Assembly (NCBI GenBank): GCA_031385005.1
Contig: JANNBB010000013.1
Coordinates: forward strand, 1-64,000
DNA: 64,000 bases
Reading direction: 5' to 3'
Source of the DNA: JADKIH01 sp031385005
GTDB lineage: Bacteria; Bacteroidota; Bacteroidia; AKYH767-A; 2013-40CM-41-45
A program made the translations under genes and the position numbers. Below, piece after piece: positions 53,471-62,732 of this stretch. The notes beneath the pieces were generated by a model. The model was given only the letters and a program-made list of their open reading frames with translations, did no database searches and was not told the origin of the DNA. Within the stretch, counting starts at the first letter, position 1. Every line of letters begins with the position of its first letter.

Positions 53471-55390
53471 ATGGAAGTAAAACTAGGAAAATTATTAAAA
53501 CATATTAACCATCCAGAAGATTTAAGGAGGTTACAAGAGGCAGAATTAGTTGAAGTTTGCAAAGAATTAAGGGATTTCATTATCGACATTGTTTCCGTCA
53601 ACGGAGGCCATTTCGGGGCATCTCTAGGAGTAGTTGAGCTTACAGTTGCTCTGCATTACGTCTTTAATACTCCTTATGACCAACTCGTCTGGGACGTTGG
53701 TCATCAGGCATATGGTCATAAAATCCTCACCGGTCGCAGGGATATTTTTCATACAAACCGAATTTATCATGGATTAAGTGGCTTTCCCAAAAGAAGCGAA
53801 AGTCAATACGATACTTTTGGAGTAGGGCACTCCTCTACTTCCATTTCCGCAGCACTTGGAATGGCTGTGGCTTCACGTCTTAAAGGCGAACATAACCGCC
53901 AGCATATTGCAGTAATTGGTGACGGGGCCATGACAGCCGGACTCGCTTTTGAAGGACTCAATCATGCCGGAGTGGAAAACTCCAACTTGTTGGTAGTGTT
54001 AAACGATAATTGCATGAGCATCGATCCAAACGTCGGCGCACTAAAAGAGTATCTGACAGACATAACAGTTTCGCATACCTATAATAAAATGAAAGATGAG
54101 CTCTGGAAGCTATTGGGAAAGATCAGTAAGTTCGGTCCCAATGCTCAGGAGATTGCATCAAAAATCGAGAATGCCGTTAAGACTACGTTGCTGAAACAAA
54201 GCAACATGTTTGAATCTCTCAGGTTCCGTTACTTCGGCCCTGTTGATGGGCATGATGTAAATCGCTTGGTTAAAATCATGCACGATCTCAAAGACATTCC
54301 CGGACCTAAAATATTACACTGTCTCACAGTAAAAGGAAAGGGATATGATTTGGCGGAGAAGGATCAGACCCGATGGCATGCACCGGGTTTGTTCGATAAG
54401 ATCAGCGGCGAGATTTTCAAACCCACAAAAAATGGTCCGCAGCCACCAAAGTACCAGGATGTATTTGGAAATACGATGGTGGAACTTGCCGAAAATAATT
54501 CTAAAATTGTTGGAATTACACCTGCAATGCCTTCCGGATGTTCGCTGAACATAATGATGAAGGCCATGCCTGACAGAGCTTTTGATGTCGGCATTGCAGA
54601 GCAACATGCTGTCACTTTTTCAGCTGGTCTCGCTACACAAGGAATGATTCCATTCTGTAATATTTATTCGAGTTTCATTCAAAGAGGGTATGATCAGGTT
54701 GTACATGACGTAGCACTTCAGAATCTGCATGTCGTATTTTGCCTCGACCGCGGAGGACTGGCAGGAGCCGATGGTCCGACGCATCACGGATCTTTCGACA
54801 TCGCTTTTCTTCGCTGCATACCCAACATGATTGTCAGTGCACCGATGAACGAACACGAACTTCGTAACCTCATGTACACGGCACAACTCGACGATACAAA
54901 CGGTCCGTTTTCTATTCGTTATCCGAGAGGCAACGGTGTATTGACAGACTGGAAAAACAATTTTCAAAAAATAAAGATCGGCAAAGGGCGTATTATTAAA
55001 GAAGGCGAAGAAGTAGCTATTCTAACTTTTGGTCACCCCGGAAATTTTGCTGTTACCGCTTGTGAAGATCTGCAGAAAGACGGATTTTCTCCTGCTCATT
55101 ACGATATACGCTTCGTTAAACCTTTGGATGAAGAATTATTGCATGAGATATTTTCAAAATTCAAAAAAATCATCACCGTGGAAGATGGTTGTCTGATGGG
55201 CGGTTTCGGTTCGGCCATTGCTGAATTTATGATCAACCACAATTATACTTCTTCCATTAAACGACTCGGCATCCCTGATCGCTTCATCGAACATGGTGAA
55301 CAAAAAGAACTTTACAATGAATGCCACTTCGATGCTGATGCGATTAAAAAAGCAGTGAGGCAGTTTGTTGGCGAATCGCTTTTGGTCTGA
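53471..55390 (+). CDS. dxs: 1-deoxy-D-xylulose-5-phosphate synthase
   Basis: The 639-residue thiamine-diphosphate enzyme has the N-terminal 'GHFGASLGVVELTVALHYVF' (about 44-63), 'WDVGHQAYGHKILTGRRD', and the TPP motif from 'GDGAMTAGLAFEGLNHAG' to 'VVLNDNCMSID' (about 152-181). In the pyrimidine domain 'GIAEQHAVTFSAGLA' carries the catalytic Glu, and 'LDRGGLAGADGPTHHG' follows. A transketolase C-terminal domain completes it. It joins pyruvate and glyceraldehyde 3-phosphate in the first step of the MEP isoprenoid pathway. The following LtaS-like gene starts 84 bases downstream. Confidence 0.97.
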   Translation: MEVKLGKLLKHINHPEDLRRLQEAELVEVCKELRDFIIDIVSVNGGHFGASLGVVELTVALHYVFNTPYDQLVWDVGHQAYGHKILTGRRDIFHTNRIYHGLSGFPKRSESQYDTFGVGHSSTSISAALGMAVASRLKGEHNRQHIAVIGDGAMTAGLAFEGLNHAGVENSNLLVVLNDNCMSIDPNVGALKEYLTDITVSHTYNKMKDELWKLLGKISKFGPNAQEIASKIENAVKTTLLKQSNMFESLRFRYFGPVDGHDVNRLVKIMHDLKDIPGPKILHCLTVKGKGYDLAEKDQTRWHAPGLFDKISGEIFKPTKNGPQPPKYQDVFGNTMVELAENNSKIVGITPAMPSGCSLNIMMKAMPDRAFDVGIAEQHAVTFSAGLATQGMIPFCNIYSSFIQRGYDQVVHDVALQNLHVVFCLDRGGLAGADGPTHHGSFDIAFLRCIPNMIVSAPMNEHELRNLMYTAQLDDTNGPFSIRYPRGNGVLTDWKNNFQKIKIGKGRIIKEGEEVAILTFGHPGNFAVTACEDLQKDGFSPAHYDIRFVKPLDEELLHEIFSKFKKIITVEDGCLMGGFGSAIAEFMINHNYTSSIKRLGIPDRFIEHGEQKELYNECHFDADAIKKAVRQFVGESLLV

Positions 55391-55474
55391 TTCTCTTTTT
55401 CCTGTTAGGAATCTGACAGACTCATATAAATTTTTAACGACTTTTGTTGCGCAGGCACCGGACTATTTTACTTA

Positions 55475-57334
55475 ATGAAAAAAATCTACATCCACTTTTT
55501 TCGCATTCTGATTTTCTATCTTCTGCTATTCTTTTTTGCACGTTTTATATTTATTGTTGTGAATCACAACGAAGACAAAGGGTTTTCCTGGTTAAAATCC
55601 TTACCTGCTTTTCTGCATGGAATGAGAATGGACATTTCCGTCGTCGCTTACATTTTTCTGCCGGCATTATTGTTTCTGGGACTTTTTCTGATTCGTCCGA
55701 TGAATTGGATTAAGAAAGCCGAATATTATTACCATCTTTTCGCTTTGTTTCTGTTTTTTTGGATGTTGCCGGCGAATATTCTTCTTTATCACTACTGGAA
55801 CAGTCTGTTGAATTTTCGCTCACTTTCTTATCTGAAAGATTTTTCGGAAATCTCATCTTCTTTTAATTCGACTCAATTAATTCTTGGAATTTTAGTATTG
55901 AGTATTTTTTTCATTTTGATTTTTTATTGTTTCAAAAAATATTCTTTTCGATTTCTCCGGGCTTCAGTTGATAAATTCCAACTAAAGCTGACCGGGTATT
56001 TATTGCTAATTGTTTTTTCGGTTATTTCCATTCGCGGAGGTCTGCAAAAATTACCGATGAATGAAAGTCTGATCAGTTTCTCCGATAATAATTTCATTAA
56101 TCAATCCGCTATTAATCCTGCCTGGCATTTGGCAAATGATGTTTACCGGGCAGGAATATTTGAGGGCAACCCCTTCGAAACCCGTCCGCTTGTGGAAGCA
56201 GAAGAAATTACAAAAAAACTTTTTTCTTGCGACAAGGATTCTTTTCCGGAAATACTTACAACGAAAAACCCAAATATTGTTTTTATAATACTTGAAAGTT
56301 TTACGGCTGATATTGTAGAGCAACTCGGTGGAGAAAAAGGAGTAACGCCTTCTCTGAATAACCTTATTCAGGAAGGAGTGTTTTTTAATTCCATTTATGC
56401 AAGTGGAACGAGAACGGATCAGGGAATTGTTTCATTGTTGAATGGTTGGCCTGCTACGCCTTACTATTCCATTATGCGATCAACTGAAAAGTCGAATAAA
56501 CTTCCATCGCTACCGAAAATATTTCTCGAGAAAGGGTATTCGACTTCTTTCTATTATGGCGGAGAGAGTAATTTTTCAAATCTCAACGTCTATTGCATCA
56601 GTCAAAAATTTCAATCGATTATCGACAGAAAAAACTTCGCTGATTCCATCGACGGAAGCGGTTGGGGTGTCGCAGATGAATATGTTTTAAAGCGACAACT
56701 CGCTGACTTATCAAAAATGAAGGAACCATTCTTTTCCGCTTTGATGACGCTGAGTAGTCATGAACCATTTGTCGTTCCCGGGCCTAATCGTTTTCCAGGT
56801 GAATCGGAAGCGGATAAGTTTAGAAATTCTGCGGCTTACACCGATGCCATGTTAGGAGATTATTTTTTGAAGGCTAAAAGTGAACCGTGGTTCCAGAACA
56901 CCCTATTTATTATTGCGGCCGATCATGGTCACCATCTGCCACGCCAAACAAATGTGTATTATCCGGAAAGTCATCGTATTCCTTTGTTGTTATTCGGAGA
57001 TGTCATCAAACCGGAGTTTAGAGGAGCTACAGTTACCAAACTTGGCGGTCATCATGATGTGGCCGGAACACTTCTTCGGCAGTTGGGAATGAACGATGCC
57101 GATCAATTTGAATGGAGCAAAAATTTATTGAATCCAACTGTAAATCAATTCGCCTATTATCAAATCGATCATCTGCTTGGTTGGGTGGATGGAAAATACT
57201 GGTTCGGATATTCGTATAATAGAAATAAATTCATTGCCCGCTCGTATTCTGTGTCGGTGAAACAGCTTGATGTAATGAAGGAAAATGGACAGGCATTTGT
57301 GCAAGTGTTGTTTGACAGATACAGAAGATATTAA
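55475..57334 (+). CDS. LTA-synthase-like sulfatase-fold phosphoglycerol transferase
   Basis: The 619-residue protein has five N-terminal transmembrane helices (to about residue 200) and a sulfatase-fold domain (about 265-560). Metal and nucleophile residues are visible: Glu in 'PNIVFIILESFTAD', the catalytic Thr region 'YASGTRTDQGIVSLLNGWPATP' (about 307-328), 'GVADEYVLKRQL', 'LMTLSSHEPFVVP' and 'IIAADHGHHLP'. Gram-negative relatives of LtaS are thought to add phosphoglycerol or phosphoethanolamine groups to envelope lipids or glycans. No lipoteichoic acid is expected in this phylum, so the donor and acceptor are unknown. It is probably read with or shortly after dxs. Confidence 0.88.
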   Translation: MKKIYIHFFRILIFYLLLFFFARFIFIVVNHNEDKGFSWLKSLPAFLHGMRMDISVVAYIFLPALLFLGLFLIRPMNWIKKAEYYYHLFALFLFFWMLPANILLYHYWNSLLNFRSLSYLKDFSEISSSFNSTQLILGILVLSIFFILIFYCFKKYSFRFLRASVDKFQLKLTGYLLLIVFSVISIRGGLQKLPMNESLISFSDNNFINQSAINPAWHLANDVYRAGIFEGNPFETRPLVEAEEITKKLFSCDKDSFPEILTTKNPNIVFIILESFTADIVEQLGGEKGVTPSLNNLIQEGVFFNSIYASGTRTDQGIVSLLNGWPATPYYSIMRSTEKSNKLPSLPKIFLEKGYSTSFYYGGESNFSNLNVYCISQKFQSIIDRKNFADSIDGSGWGVADEYVLKRQLADLSKMKEPFFSALMTLSSHEPFVVPGPNRFPGESEADKFRNSAAYTDAMLGDYFLKAKSEPWFQNTLFIIAADHGHHLPRQTNVYYPESHRIPLLLFGDVIKPEFRGATVTKLGGHHDVAGTLLRQLGMNDADQFEWSKNLLNPTVNQFAYYQIDHLLGWVDGKYWFGYSYNRNKFIARSYSVSVKQLDVMKENGQAFVQVLFDRYRRY

Positions 57335-57466
57335 TTGCGCTATTTTATTTCTACTTGAAAACCGGATCAGCCAATAATGAGTGAATGCAAAACCTGAAGT
57401 TAGAATAGAATGAATTAAAACAATTTTCATATCTTTAGAATTCGCCAAATAGCTACTTGTATTTCA

Positions 57467-58897
57467 GTGAAAAAAATCATCTTTTCAATTATTATCGCAT
57501 TTTTATTTTCATGCTCTTATAAGAATATGGAGATTGTGGATGATTTCAGTGAATATCCTCCGGAGATTGCTGCTATTCTGATAAATAAATGTGCAACATC
57601 GGGATGCCACAATAGTGAAAGCAAAGAAGCTGCCGGAGGAATATCTTTGGAGACATGGAGCGATCTATTTAAAGGCGGAAGAAGCGGAGCAGTTGTTGTT
57701 CCTTTCAGTGCCGATTACAGCACTTTACTTTATTATGTGAACGTAGATTCGCTTTTGGGATTGAGGTTAGAACCACAAATGCCATACAACGGCACACCAT
57801 TATCAACTCAAGAATATGCTGTTCTCAAAAACTGGATTCTTATTGGCGCACCTGATAAAAACGGTTTCGTTAAATTTTCAGATAACCCCAACCGCGAAAA
57901 GTTATATGTTACCAATCGCGCTTCCGATTTGGTTAATATCATCGACATTAACAATGGATTAATTATGCGGTGCATTGGTGTTGGAAGTGTTCCTTCAATC
58001 GAATCTCCACATATGTTAAGATGTTCGGATGATAACAAATATTGGTATACTATATTTTATTCGGGAACGAAACTTCAAAAATTCAGCGCTGCCGATAATT
58101 CTTTTTTAAGTGAAGTCGAATTAGGTGTTTCTTCATGGAATTCAATCTCCATTACGTCGGATAACATCAAAGCATTTGTTACAAGTGGCTCAGGAAATGT
58201 GGCTGTTGTGGATCTGGTTAATATGTCGCTCTTGCAGCAATTTACTGGAGTAAACAATGCATTGGGAAGTGCATTGAATAAATTCGATGATACGTTGTAT
58301 GTGATTCCGCCGAGTGGAAATTTCATCTGTAAGATCCCGGTAAATAATTCCACGGATGTCGATTCAATCTCTCTTCAACCGGGAGTTTTACCGAATTCTT
58401 CTCCGTTGCTCGATCCGAATTTTATTCTATTTAATAGCGACCATTCAATCTACTATGTTGCATGCAGAAGATCCAATGAAGTGCGGGTAATGCAATCGCG
58501 AAACGATAGTCTGCTTGCAATTATACCGATCTCTAATTTCCCTGTCGAGATGGCATTGAGTGGTTCTCATCCTTATCTTTTTATTTCTTGTATGTCGGAG
58601 CCGAATGCAGGAAATACCATTTTGGGGCGAATAGATGTAATCGATATTAACACGAATTCGGTAATTAAATCAATCATGCCCGGACATCAACCGCATGGTA
58701 TTGCTGTGAACGATATCGATAATCGCCTCTACATAGCAAACAGAAATGTTTCTCACGGCGGACCGGCAGCGCATCACCCTTCACCATTCGGAAAAAACGG
58801 CTACCTCACGGCAATCAATATGTCGACATTAGAATTAGTCCCGGGGTTTAAGTCGGAGTTATCTGTTGATCCTTATAGTTTGGATATTGCTCGATAG
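57467..58897 (+). CDS. Lipoprotein with CX4CH haem-like motif and YncE-like beta-propeller
   Basis: The gene starts with GTG at 57467. A lipoprotein signal 'IIIAFLFSC' gives Cys17 as the acylated residue. Residues about 25-135 resemble a small cytochrome c domain: 'INKCATSGCHNS' at about residues 41-52 has spacing CX4CH instead of CX2CH, and 'LEPQMPYNGTPLS' about 60 residues later offers a Met ligand with the MP context of cytochromes of the planctomycete type. Residues about 145-476 form a YncE/NHL-like propeller ('KLYVTNRASDLVNIIDI', 'IKAFVTSGSGNVAVVDL', 'GHQPHGIAVNDIDNRLYIANRN'). The architecture of cytochrome plus propeller suggests a periplasmic or surface electron-transfer or sensing protein. 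Haem binding is inferred only. Confidence 0.8.
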   Translation: MKKIIFSIIIAFLFSCSYKNMEIVDDFSEYPPEIAAILINKCATSGCHNSESKEAAGGISLETWSDLFKGGRSGAVVVPFSADYSTLLYYVNVDSLLGLRLEPQMPYNGTPLSTQEYAVLKNWILIGAPDKNGFVKFSDNPNREKLYVTNRASDLVNIIDINNGLIMRCIGVGSVPSIESPHMLRCSDDNKYWYTIFYSGTKLQKFSAADNSFLSEVELGVSSWNSISITSDNIKAFVTSGSGNVAVVDLVNMSLLQQFTGVNNALGSALNKFDDTLYVIPPSGNFICKIPVNNSTDVDSISLQPGVLPNSSPLLDPNFILFNSDHSIYYVACRRSNEVRVMQSRNDSLLAIIPISNFPVEMALSGSHPYLFISCMSEPNAGNTILGRIDVIDINTNSVIKSIMPGHQPHGIAVNDIDNRLYIANRNVSHGGPAAHHPSPFGKNGYLTAINMSTLELVPGFKSELSVDPYSLDIAR

Positions 58898-59035
58898 ATT
58901 TTTTGTAAAATGAAATTCGGGTTTTATAAGTGGCTCCGGTGCTGATACAACCGTCGGTCTTTAACCACAGAGATACCAAAGGCATGAACAGAGAGAATTG
59001 AAATAGACGATTGGTAACTGAATGTCAACAAGTCA

Positions 59036-59079
59036 AAAAAAACGACGACTCCTATTTCTATGGGAGTCGTCGTTTTTTT
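59036..59079. terminator. Bidirectional terminator between convergent genes
   Basis: A GC-rich 10-bp stem CGACGACTCC (59043-59052) and GGAGTCGTCG (59063-59072) is flanked by a run of A on the left and T on the right (59073-59079), so it can work on both strands. It lies between the haem-like lipoprotein gene (+) and the NHL-repeat gene (-). Confidence 0.85.
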
Positions 59080-59123
59080 ATTGAAATGTCTTGGATAAGC
59101 GCTACTCAGAATTCGCTTATGTT

Positions 59124-61178
59124 TTACTTTTTAACAAACTTCATTACAGAGTTAACTGTCGAATTTAAAACCGATACAGAATAAATTCCTCCTGCAAAAC
59201 CGGAAACATCAAAAGTAAATTCTTTGTTACCTTTTTTTAACTCGGAAGTATTAATCAGCGATCCTTTGCTGTCGAAGAATTTCACCTGCGCATCTTCGTT
59301 CAGTTCTGTTCGCATGTTCAATGTAAGTTTAGAAACTGCCGGATTCGGGAAAACAGAAAATCCTGACGTAGCTATTTCTTTAACTCCTGTTGTAAGTCCG
59401 TCGATGCGAATCACTTCATTCGTCATAGCATTTACATACCAGATCTTTCCATCCGGACCGATTTTAATTCCCATAATTCCCGGTGTTCCGGTAACGACAC
59501 GTCCTAGCTCTATTGACGTGCTTCCACTTATATCGTAAATGATAATATCGCCTGTTGCATAATCAGAAACAATCAGTCTTTCGTCGATCAAATCAATTCC
59601 TGAAGGTGTAGTCAATCCCGAATCTGCTAAAATACTCCAGGAAGTATTTGTCCAGTAGCTGTATTCAGCCATTGCTTCATAAGGTATGAGGTTGTTCGCA
59701 AAAGTACCGCTGTTAATATCCATCTTCAAGATACGATCGTTTCCTGTGTCTGCTATATAAAGCATTCCTGTTGTTTTGTCCAATACCAAATGACTCGGTA
59801 CTTCATGCGCCGGATCACCTGCAATACTGATTCCGGAAAAACGTCTGACGATTGCATCGCTATGGTCACTGTTTCCCGGACCGTGATCTTTTCTGAAATC
59901 ATATCTGACAATTTCCTGATCGTTATCGTCAAATACCCAAAAGGAATTTTCTTCTTCGCTGCATATTCCCATGGCATATGGACTTTGGTGTAGCATATCG
60001 AGGTGACTTCCGTTTCCGCCGGATGGTTGAGCATATATTGTACTGTCACTCGACCACAACGTTGGGCCTGTGAAAGGAGAACCACCATCGTGATTGGCAT
60101 CGTACACTCCCGGTGATGTTGCAAAGTTTCCATTTCCACTAAATGCTATTGCAGTAGGAAGTGACATAAAATGCCAGGCATTTCCGTCCTGTTGCAGAAG
60201 AGATGTTTGTGCAGGTTTTCCGGCATTGCTGAACTTAACGGTTTTGCCACCTGAATTTTCAGTGCTTTTCAAAATAACCCACAATTCATTGCGAGTAAGA
60301 ATTGGATGAAAGTCAAGGTCGCGCGGAACATCAATATCATCGGAAGAATTACCGATAACAGTTAATATCGGAGTAGCGCCAATATAATCATCAATTACAT
60401 TTGGTGTTGACGGACCGGATTCGATCATTTTTGTTGTTGAATCGTTCGATGCATTTAAATCTGTATTCCCATTCATGTTTGATGTCCACATAGTAATCAT
60501 TTCGCTTCCTGCGAAATTAATTGTCCATGGGATGGTATGTGTCAATAGAACCGAGTCAAATGGTGCAATTGAAATTCCGGAAAAACTAGACGATTGTATA
60601 GCGCCATTATCAACCATGTAATTTAAATCGACAGAAATAATCGTATCTGTTCCTTTGTTTCCAACCCATGCGTTTAGCAGGTGGGAGCCATACTCTGCAT
60701 ACAGCGGACTTTTAATAGATAAACAAGCTGCATCTCTAGCAGGAGGAGGTTCGACTAAGAAAGTAAAACGGTTTCCCGGATTATCTCCGCTTCCTGTCAA
60801 TCCTGTATAAACAGGATAGCCATTTATGTTAACAGTAAAAGTAAATCCGCCATCAGCATAATCATCTACATAAATAATGTCGTAGCTGCTTCCCTGATTA
60901 AGACACCAAGGGCCTTCAGAGACAACGAGTGCATTTCCATAACCACCCGGATTTTGATTTTGAAGTCCTCCACCATTACACCCTACTAGTGCATTTCCAC
61001 CTGAAAAGATGGTTCCTGTTCCGCAATTATTTCCTGTTGGAACTAACTGCCAATAACCTTCATATCCGTAATCGTCAGTTTGTATGTCTATACTAACTTC
61101 AATTTGCCCGGATGGGCATTGTGCGTTTAAACGACAACAACAAAAGAGTAAAGCCAGAAGGGTGAGTTTGGTTTTCAT
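59124..61178 (-). CDS. NHL-repeat secreted protein with T9SS sorting domain
   Basis: The 684-residue product has a signal peptide rich in Cys (FCCCRLNA|Q). Residues about 20-150 form a Cys/Gly-rich beta domain ('GPWCLNQGSSYDIIYVDDYADGG') of unrecognised type, and about 155-250 a CARDB-like domain ('LNAWVGNKGTDTIISVDLNY'). A propeller follows, with NHL/YncE-like blades ('VLDKTTGMLYIADTGNDRILKMD', 'IKIGPDGKIWYVNAMTNEVIRID'). A T9SS sorting domain ends it (FSVFPNPAVSKLTLN ... FAGGIYSVSVLNS ... KFVKK). It is probably a secreted or surface-attached binding protein. It is a single gene, convergent with the haem-like lipoprotein gene. Confidence 0.88.
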   Translation of the reverse strand: MKTKLTLLALLFCCCRLNAQCPSGQIEVSIDIQTDDYGYEGYWQLVPTGNNCGTGTIFSGGNALVGCNGGGLQNQNPGGYGNALVVSEGPWCLNQGSSYDIIYVDDYADGGFTFTVNINGYPVYTGLTGSGDNPGNRFTFLVEPPPARDAACLSIKSPLYAEYGSHLLNAWVGNKGTDTIISVDLNYMVDNGAIQSSSFSGISIAPFDSVLLTHTIPWTINFAGSEMITMWTSNMNGNTDLNASNDSTTKMIESGPSTPNVIDDYIGATPILTVIGNSSDDIDVPRDLDFHPILTRNELWVILKSTENSGGKTVKFSNAGKPAQTSLLQQDGNAWHFMSLPTAIAFSGNGNFATSPGVYDANHDGGSPFTGPTLWSSDSTIYAQPSGGNGSHLDMLHQSPYAMGICSEEENSFWVFDDNDQEIVRYDFRKDHGPGNSDHSDAIVRRFSGISIAGDPAHEVPSHLVLDKTTGMLYIADTGNDRILKMDINSGTFANNLIPYEAMAEYSYWTNTSWSILADSGLTTPSGIDLIDERLIVSDYATGDIIIYDISGSTSIELGRVVTGTPGIMGIKIGPDGKIWYVNAMTNEVIRIDGLTTGVKEIATSGFSVFPNPAVSKLTLNMRTELNEDAQVKFFDSKGSLINTSELKKGNKEFTFDVSGFAGGIYSVSVLNSTVNSVMKFVKK

Positions 61179-61231
61179 GATAATAGGTTATAGGTAAATG
61201 TAAATATTAAAGAGCAATGATTAAACAAGTC

Positions 61232-61262
61232 AATCAATTTTAATTTTATTGGCAAATTGATT
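61232..61262 (-). terminator. AT-rich inverted repeat downstream of accC
   Basis: AATCAATTT (61232-61240) and AAATTGATT (61254-61262) form a 9-bp perfect inverted repeat with a 13-base loop. It lies 93 bases after the accC stop and 54 before the NHL gene start. The stem is weak and no T-tract follows, so it may be a regulatory site instead. Confidence 0.3.
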
Positions 61263-61354
61263 AAATAAATGCGATTCTTGTGTAGAAGGAAACATAATAT
61301 AAAACAAGAAACAGGTTGACTCCGAAGTAAAAGAATTAAAATTTTCTATTTTGA

Positions 61355-62692
61355 TTATTCGAGGACAAAGCTCTCCATGAACTTTGTTGTATAGTTTCCT
61401 TTTCTGAAATCTTCGTTTCTCATCAGTTGTTGGTGAAAAGGAATGGTTGTTTTTACACCTTCTACTACGAACTCACTCAGGGCGCGTTCCATCGTATTGA
61501 TTGCTTCTTCGCGCGTTTGTGCAACGGTGATAAGTTTGGCAATCATTGAATCGTAATTGGGTGGAATGACGTAACCGGCATAGATGTGTGAATCGACACG
61601 TACACCATGACCTCCGGGTACGTGAAGTGTTGTTATCTTTCCTGGTGCCGGTCGAAAATTGTTATAAGGATCTTCTGCATTAATCCTGCATTCAATGGCG
61701 TGCAGATTTGGAAAATAATTTTTTCCGGAAATTGGCATTCCGGCTGCTATCTTAATTTGTTCTTTGATCAGATCGTAATTGATTACCTCTTCTGTTATCG
61801 GATGTTCTACCTGGATACGCGTATTCATTTCCATGAAATAGAAATTGCGGTGGCGGTCAACTAAAAACTCTACGGTTCCTACGCCTTCATATTTTACTGC
61901 CAATGCTGCTTTAATAGCTGCTTCGCCCATTTTTTCACGCAACTCCATAGTCATAAATGGAGAAGGAGTTTCTTCTATAAGTTTTTGGTGACGGCGTTGA
62001 ATTGAACAATCTCTTTCGCTCAGGTGACAAGCTTTACCATACTGATCACCGGCAATCTGAATTTCTATATGACGCGGCTCTTCAATGTATTTTTCAAGAT
62101 ACATGCCATCGTTTCCAAAGGCGGCACCTGCTTCCTGACGGGCCGAGCTCCATGCATTGTCAAATTCTTCCGGTTTCCAGACGATACGCATTCCCCTTCC
62201 GCCTCCGCCAGCTGTCGCTTTGATGATAACCGGATAACCGATTTTCTTTGCGGTAACCAATGCCGATTTAAGTTCTGTAATCAATCCTTCACTTCCGGGT
62301 ATCGTAGGGACACCACCATTTTTCATGGTAGCTTTTGCATTCGATTTATCTCCCATGGAATCGATCTGATCGGGTGTAGCACCGATAAATTTAATTCCAT
62401 GCTCTCCGCAGATTGCACTGAATTTAGAATTTTCAGATAAAAATCCGTAACCGGGATGGATGGCATCTGCATTGGTAATTTCCGCAGCAGAAATGATGCG
62501 TGGAATATTCAGATAGGAATCTCTGGCAGGCGGCGGACCGATACAAACAGCTTCATCAGCGAAGCGAACGTGAAGACTGTCTTTGTCGGCAGTACTGTAA
62601 ACAGCGATTGTTCTAATACCCATTTCCTTGCATGTACGTATGATACGCAATGCAATCTCACCTCTATTAGCAATCAGGATCTTTTTAAACAT
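61355..62692 (-). CDS. accC: Acetyl-CoA carboxylase biotin carboxylase subunit
   Basis: The 445-residue protein has the ATP-grasp biotin carboxylase layout: 'MFKKILIANRGEIALRIIRTCKEMGI' at the start, 'ADAIHPGYGFLSEN', the glycine-rich loop 'IIKATAGGGGRGMRIV' (about 155-170), 'ERDCSIQRRHQKLIEE', 'FYFMEMNTRIQVEHPITEEV' (about 280-299) and the C-terminal 'RINAEDPYNNFRPAPGKI'. It carboxylates the biotin on AccB in the first step of fatty-acid synthesis. It begins 40 bases downstream of accB and ends the fabH-accB-accC set visible here. Confidence 0.97.
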   Translation of the reverse strand: MFKKILIANRGEIALRIIRTCKEMGIRTIAVYSTADKDSLHVRFADEAVCIGPPPARDSYLNIPRIISAAEITNADAIHPGYGFLSENSKFSAICGEHGIKFIGATPDQIDSMGDKSNAKATMKNGGVPTIPGSEGLITELKSALVTAKKIGYPVIIKATAGGGGRGMRIVWKPEEFDNAWSSARQEAGAAFGNDGMYLEKYIEEPRHIEIQIAGDQYGKACHLSERDCSIQRRHQKLIEETPSPFMTMELREKMGEAAIKAALAVKYEGVGTVEFLVDRHRNFYFMEMNTRIQVEHPITEEVINYDLIKEQIKIAAGMPISGKNYFPNLHAIECRINAEDPYNNFRPAPGKITTLHVPGGHGVRVDSHIYAGYVIPPNYDSMIAKLITVAQTREEAINTMERALSEFVVEGVKTTIPFHQQLMRNEDFRKGNYTTKFMESFVLE

Positions 62693-62732
62693 TGTTCAAT
62701 ATGCAAGTGTGGGAAACTACTTCTTAGAATAA

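Noticed and set aside
58961..58991. CCACAGAG-like stretch resembling degenerate intergenic repeats, with a similar CGCAGAGG stretch near 21780
   Set aside because: The two copies are too diverged to claim a repeat family from this window alone.
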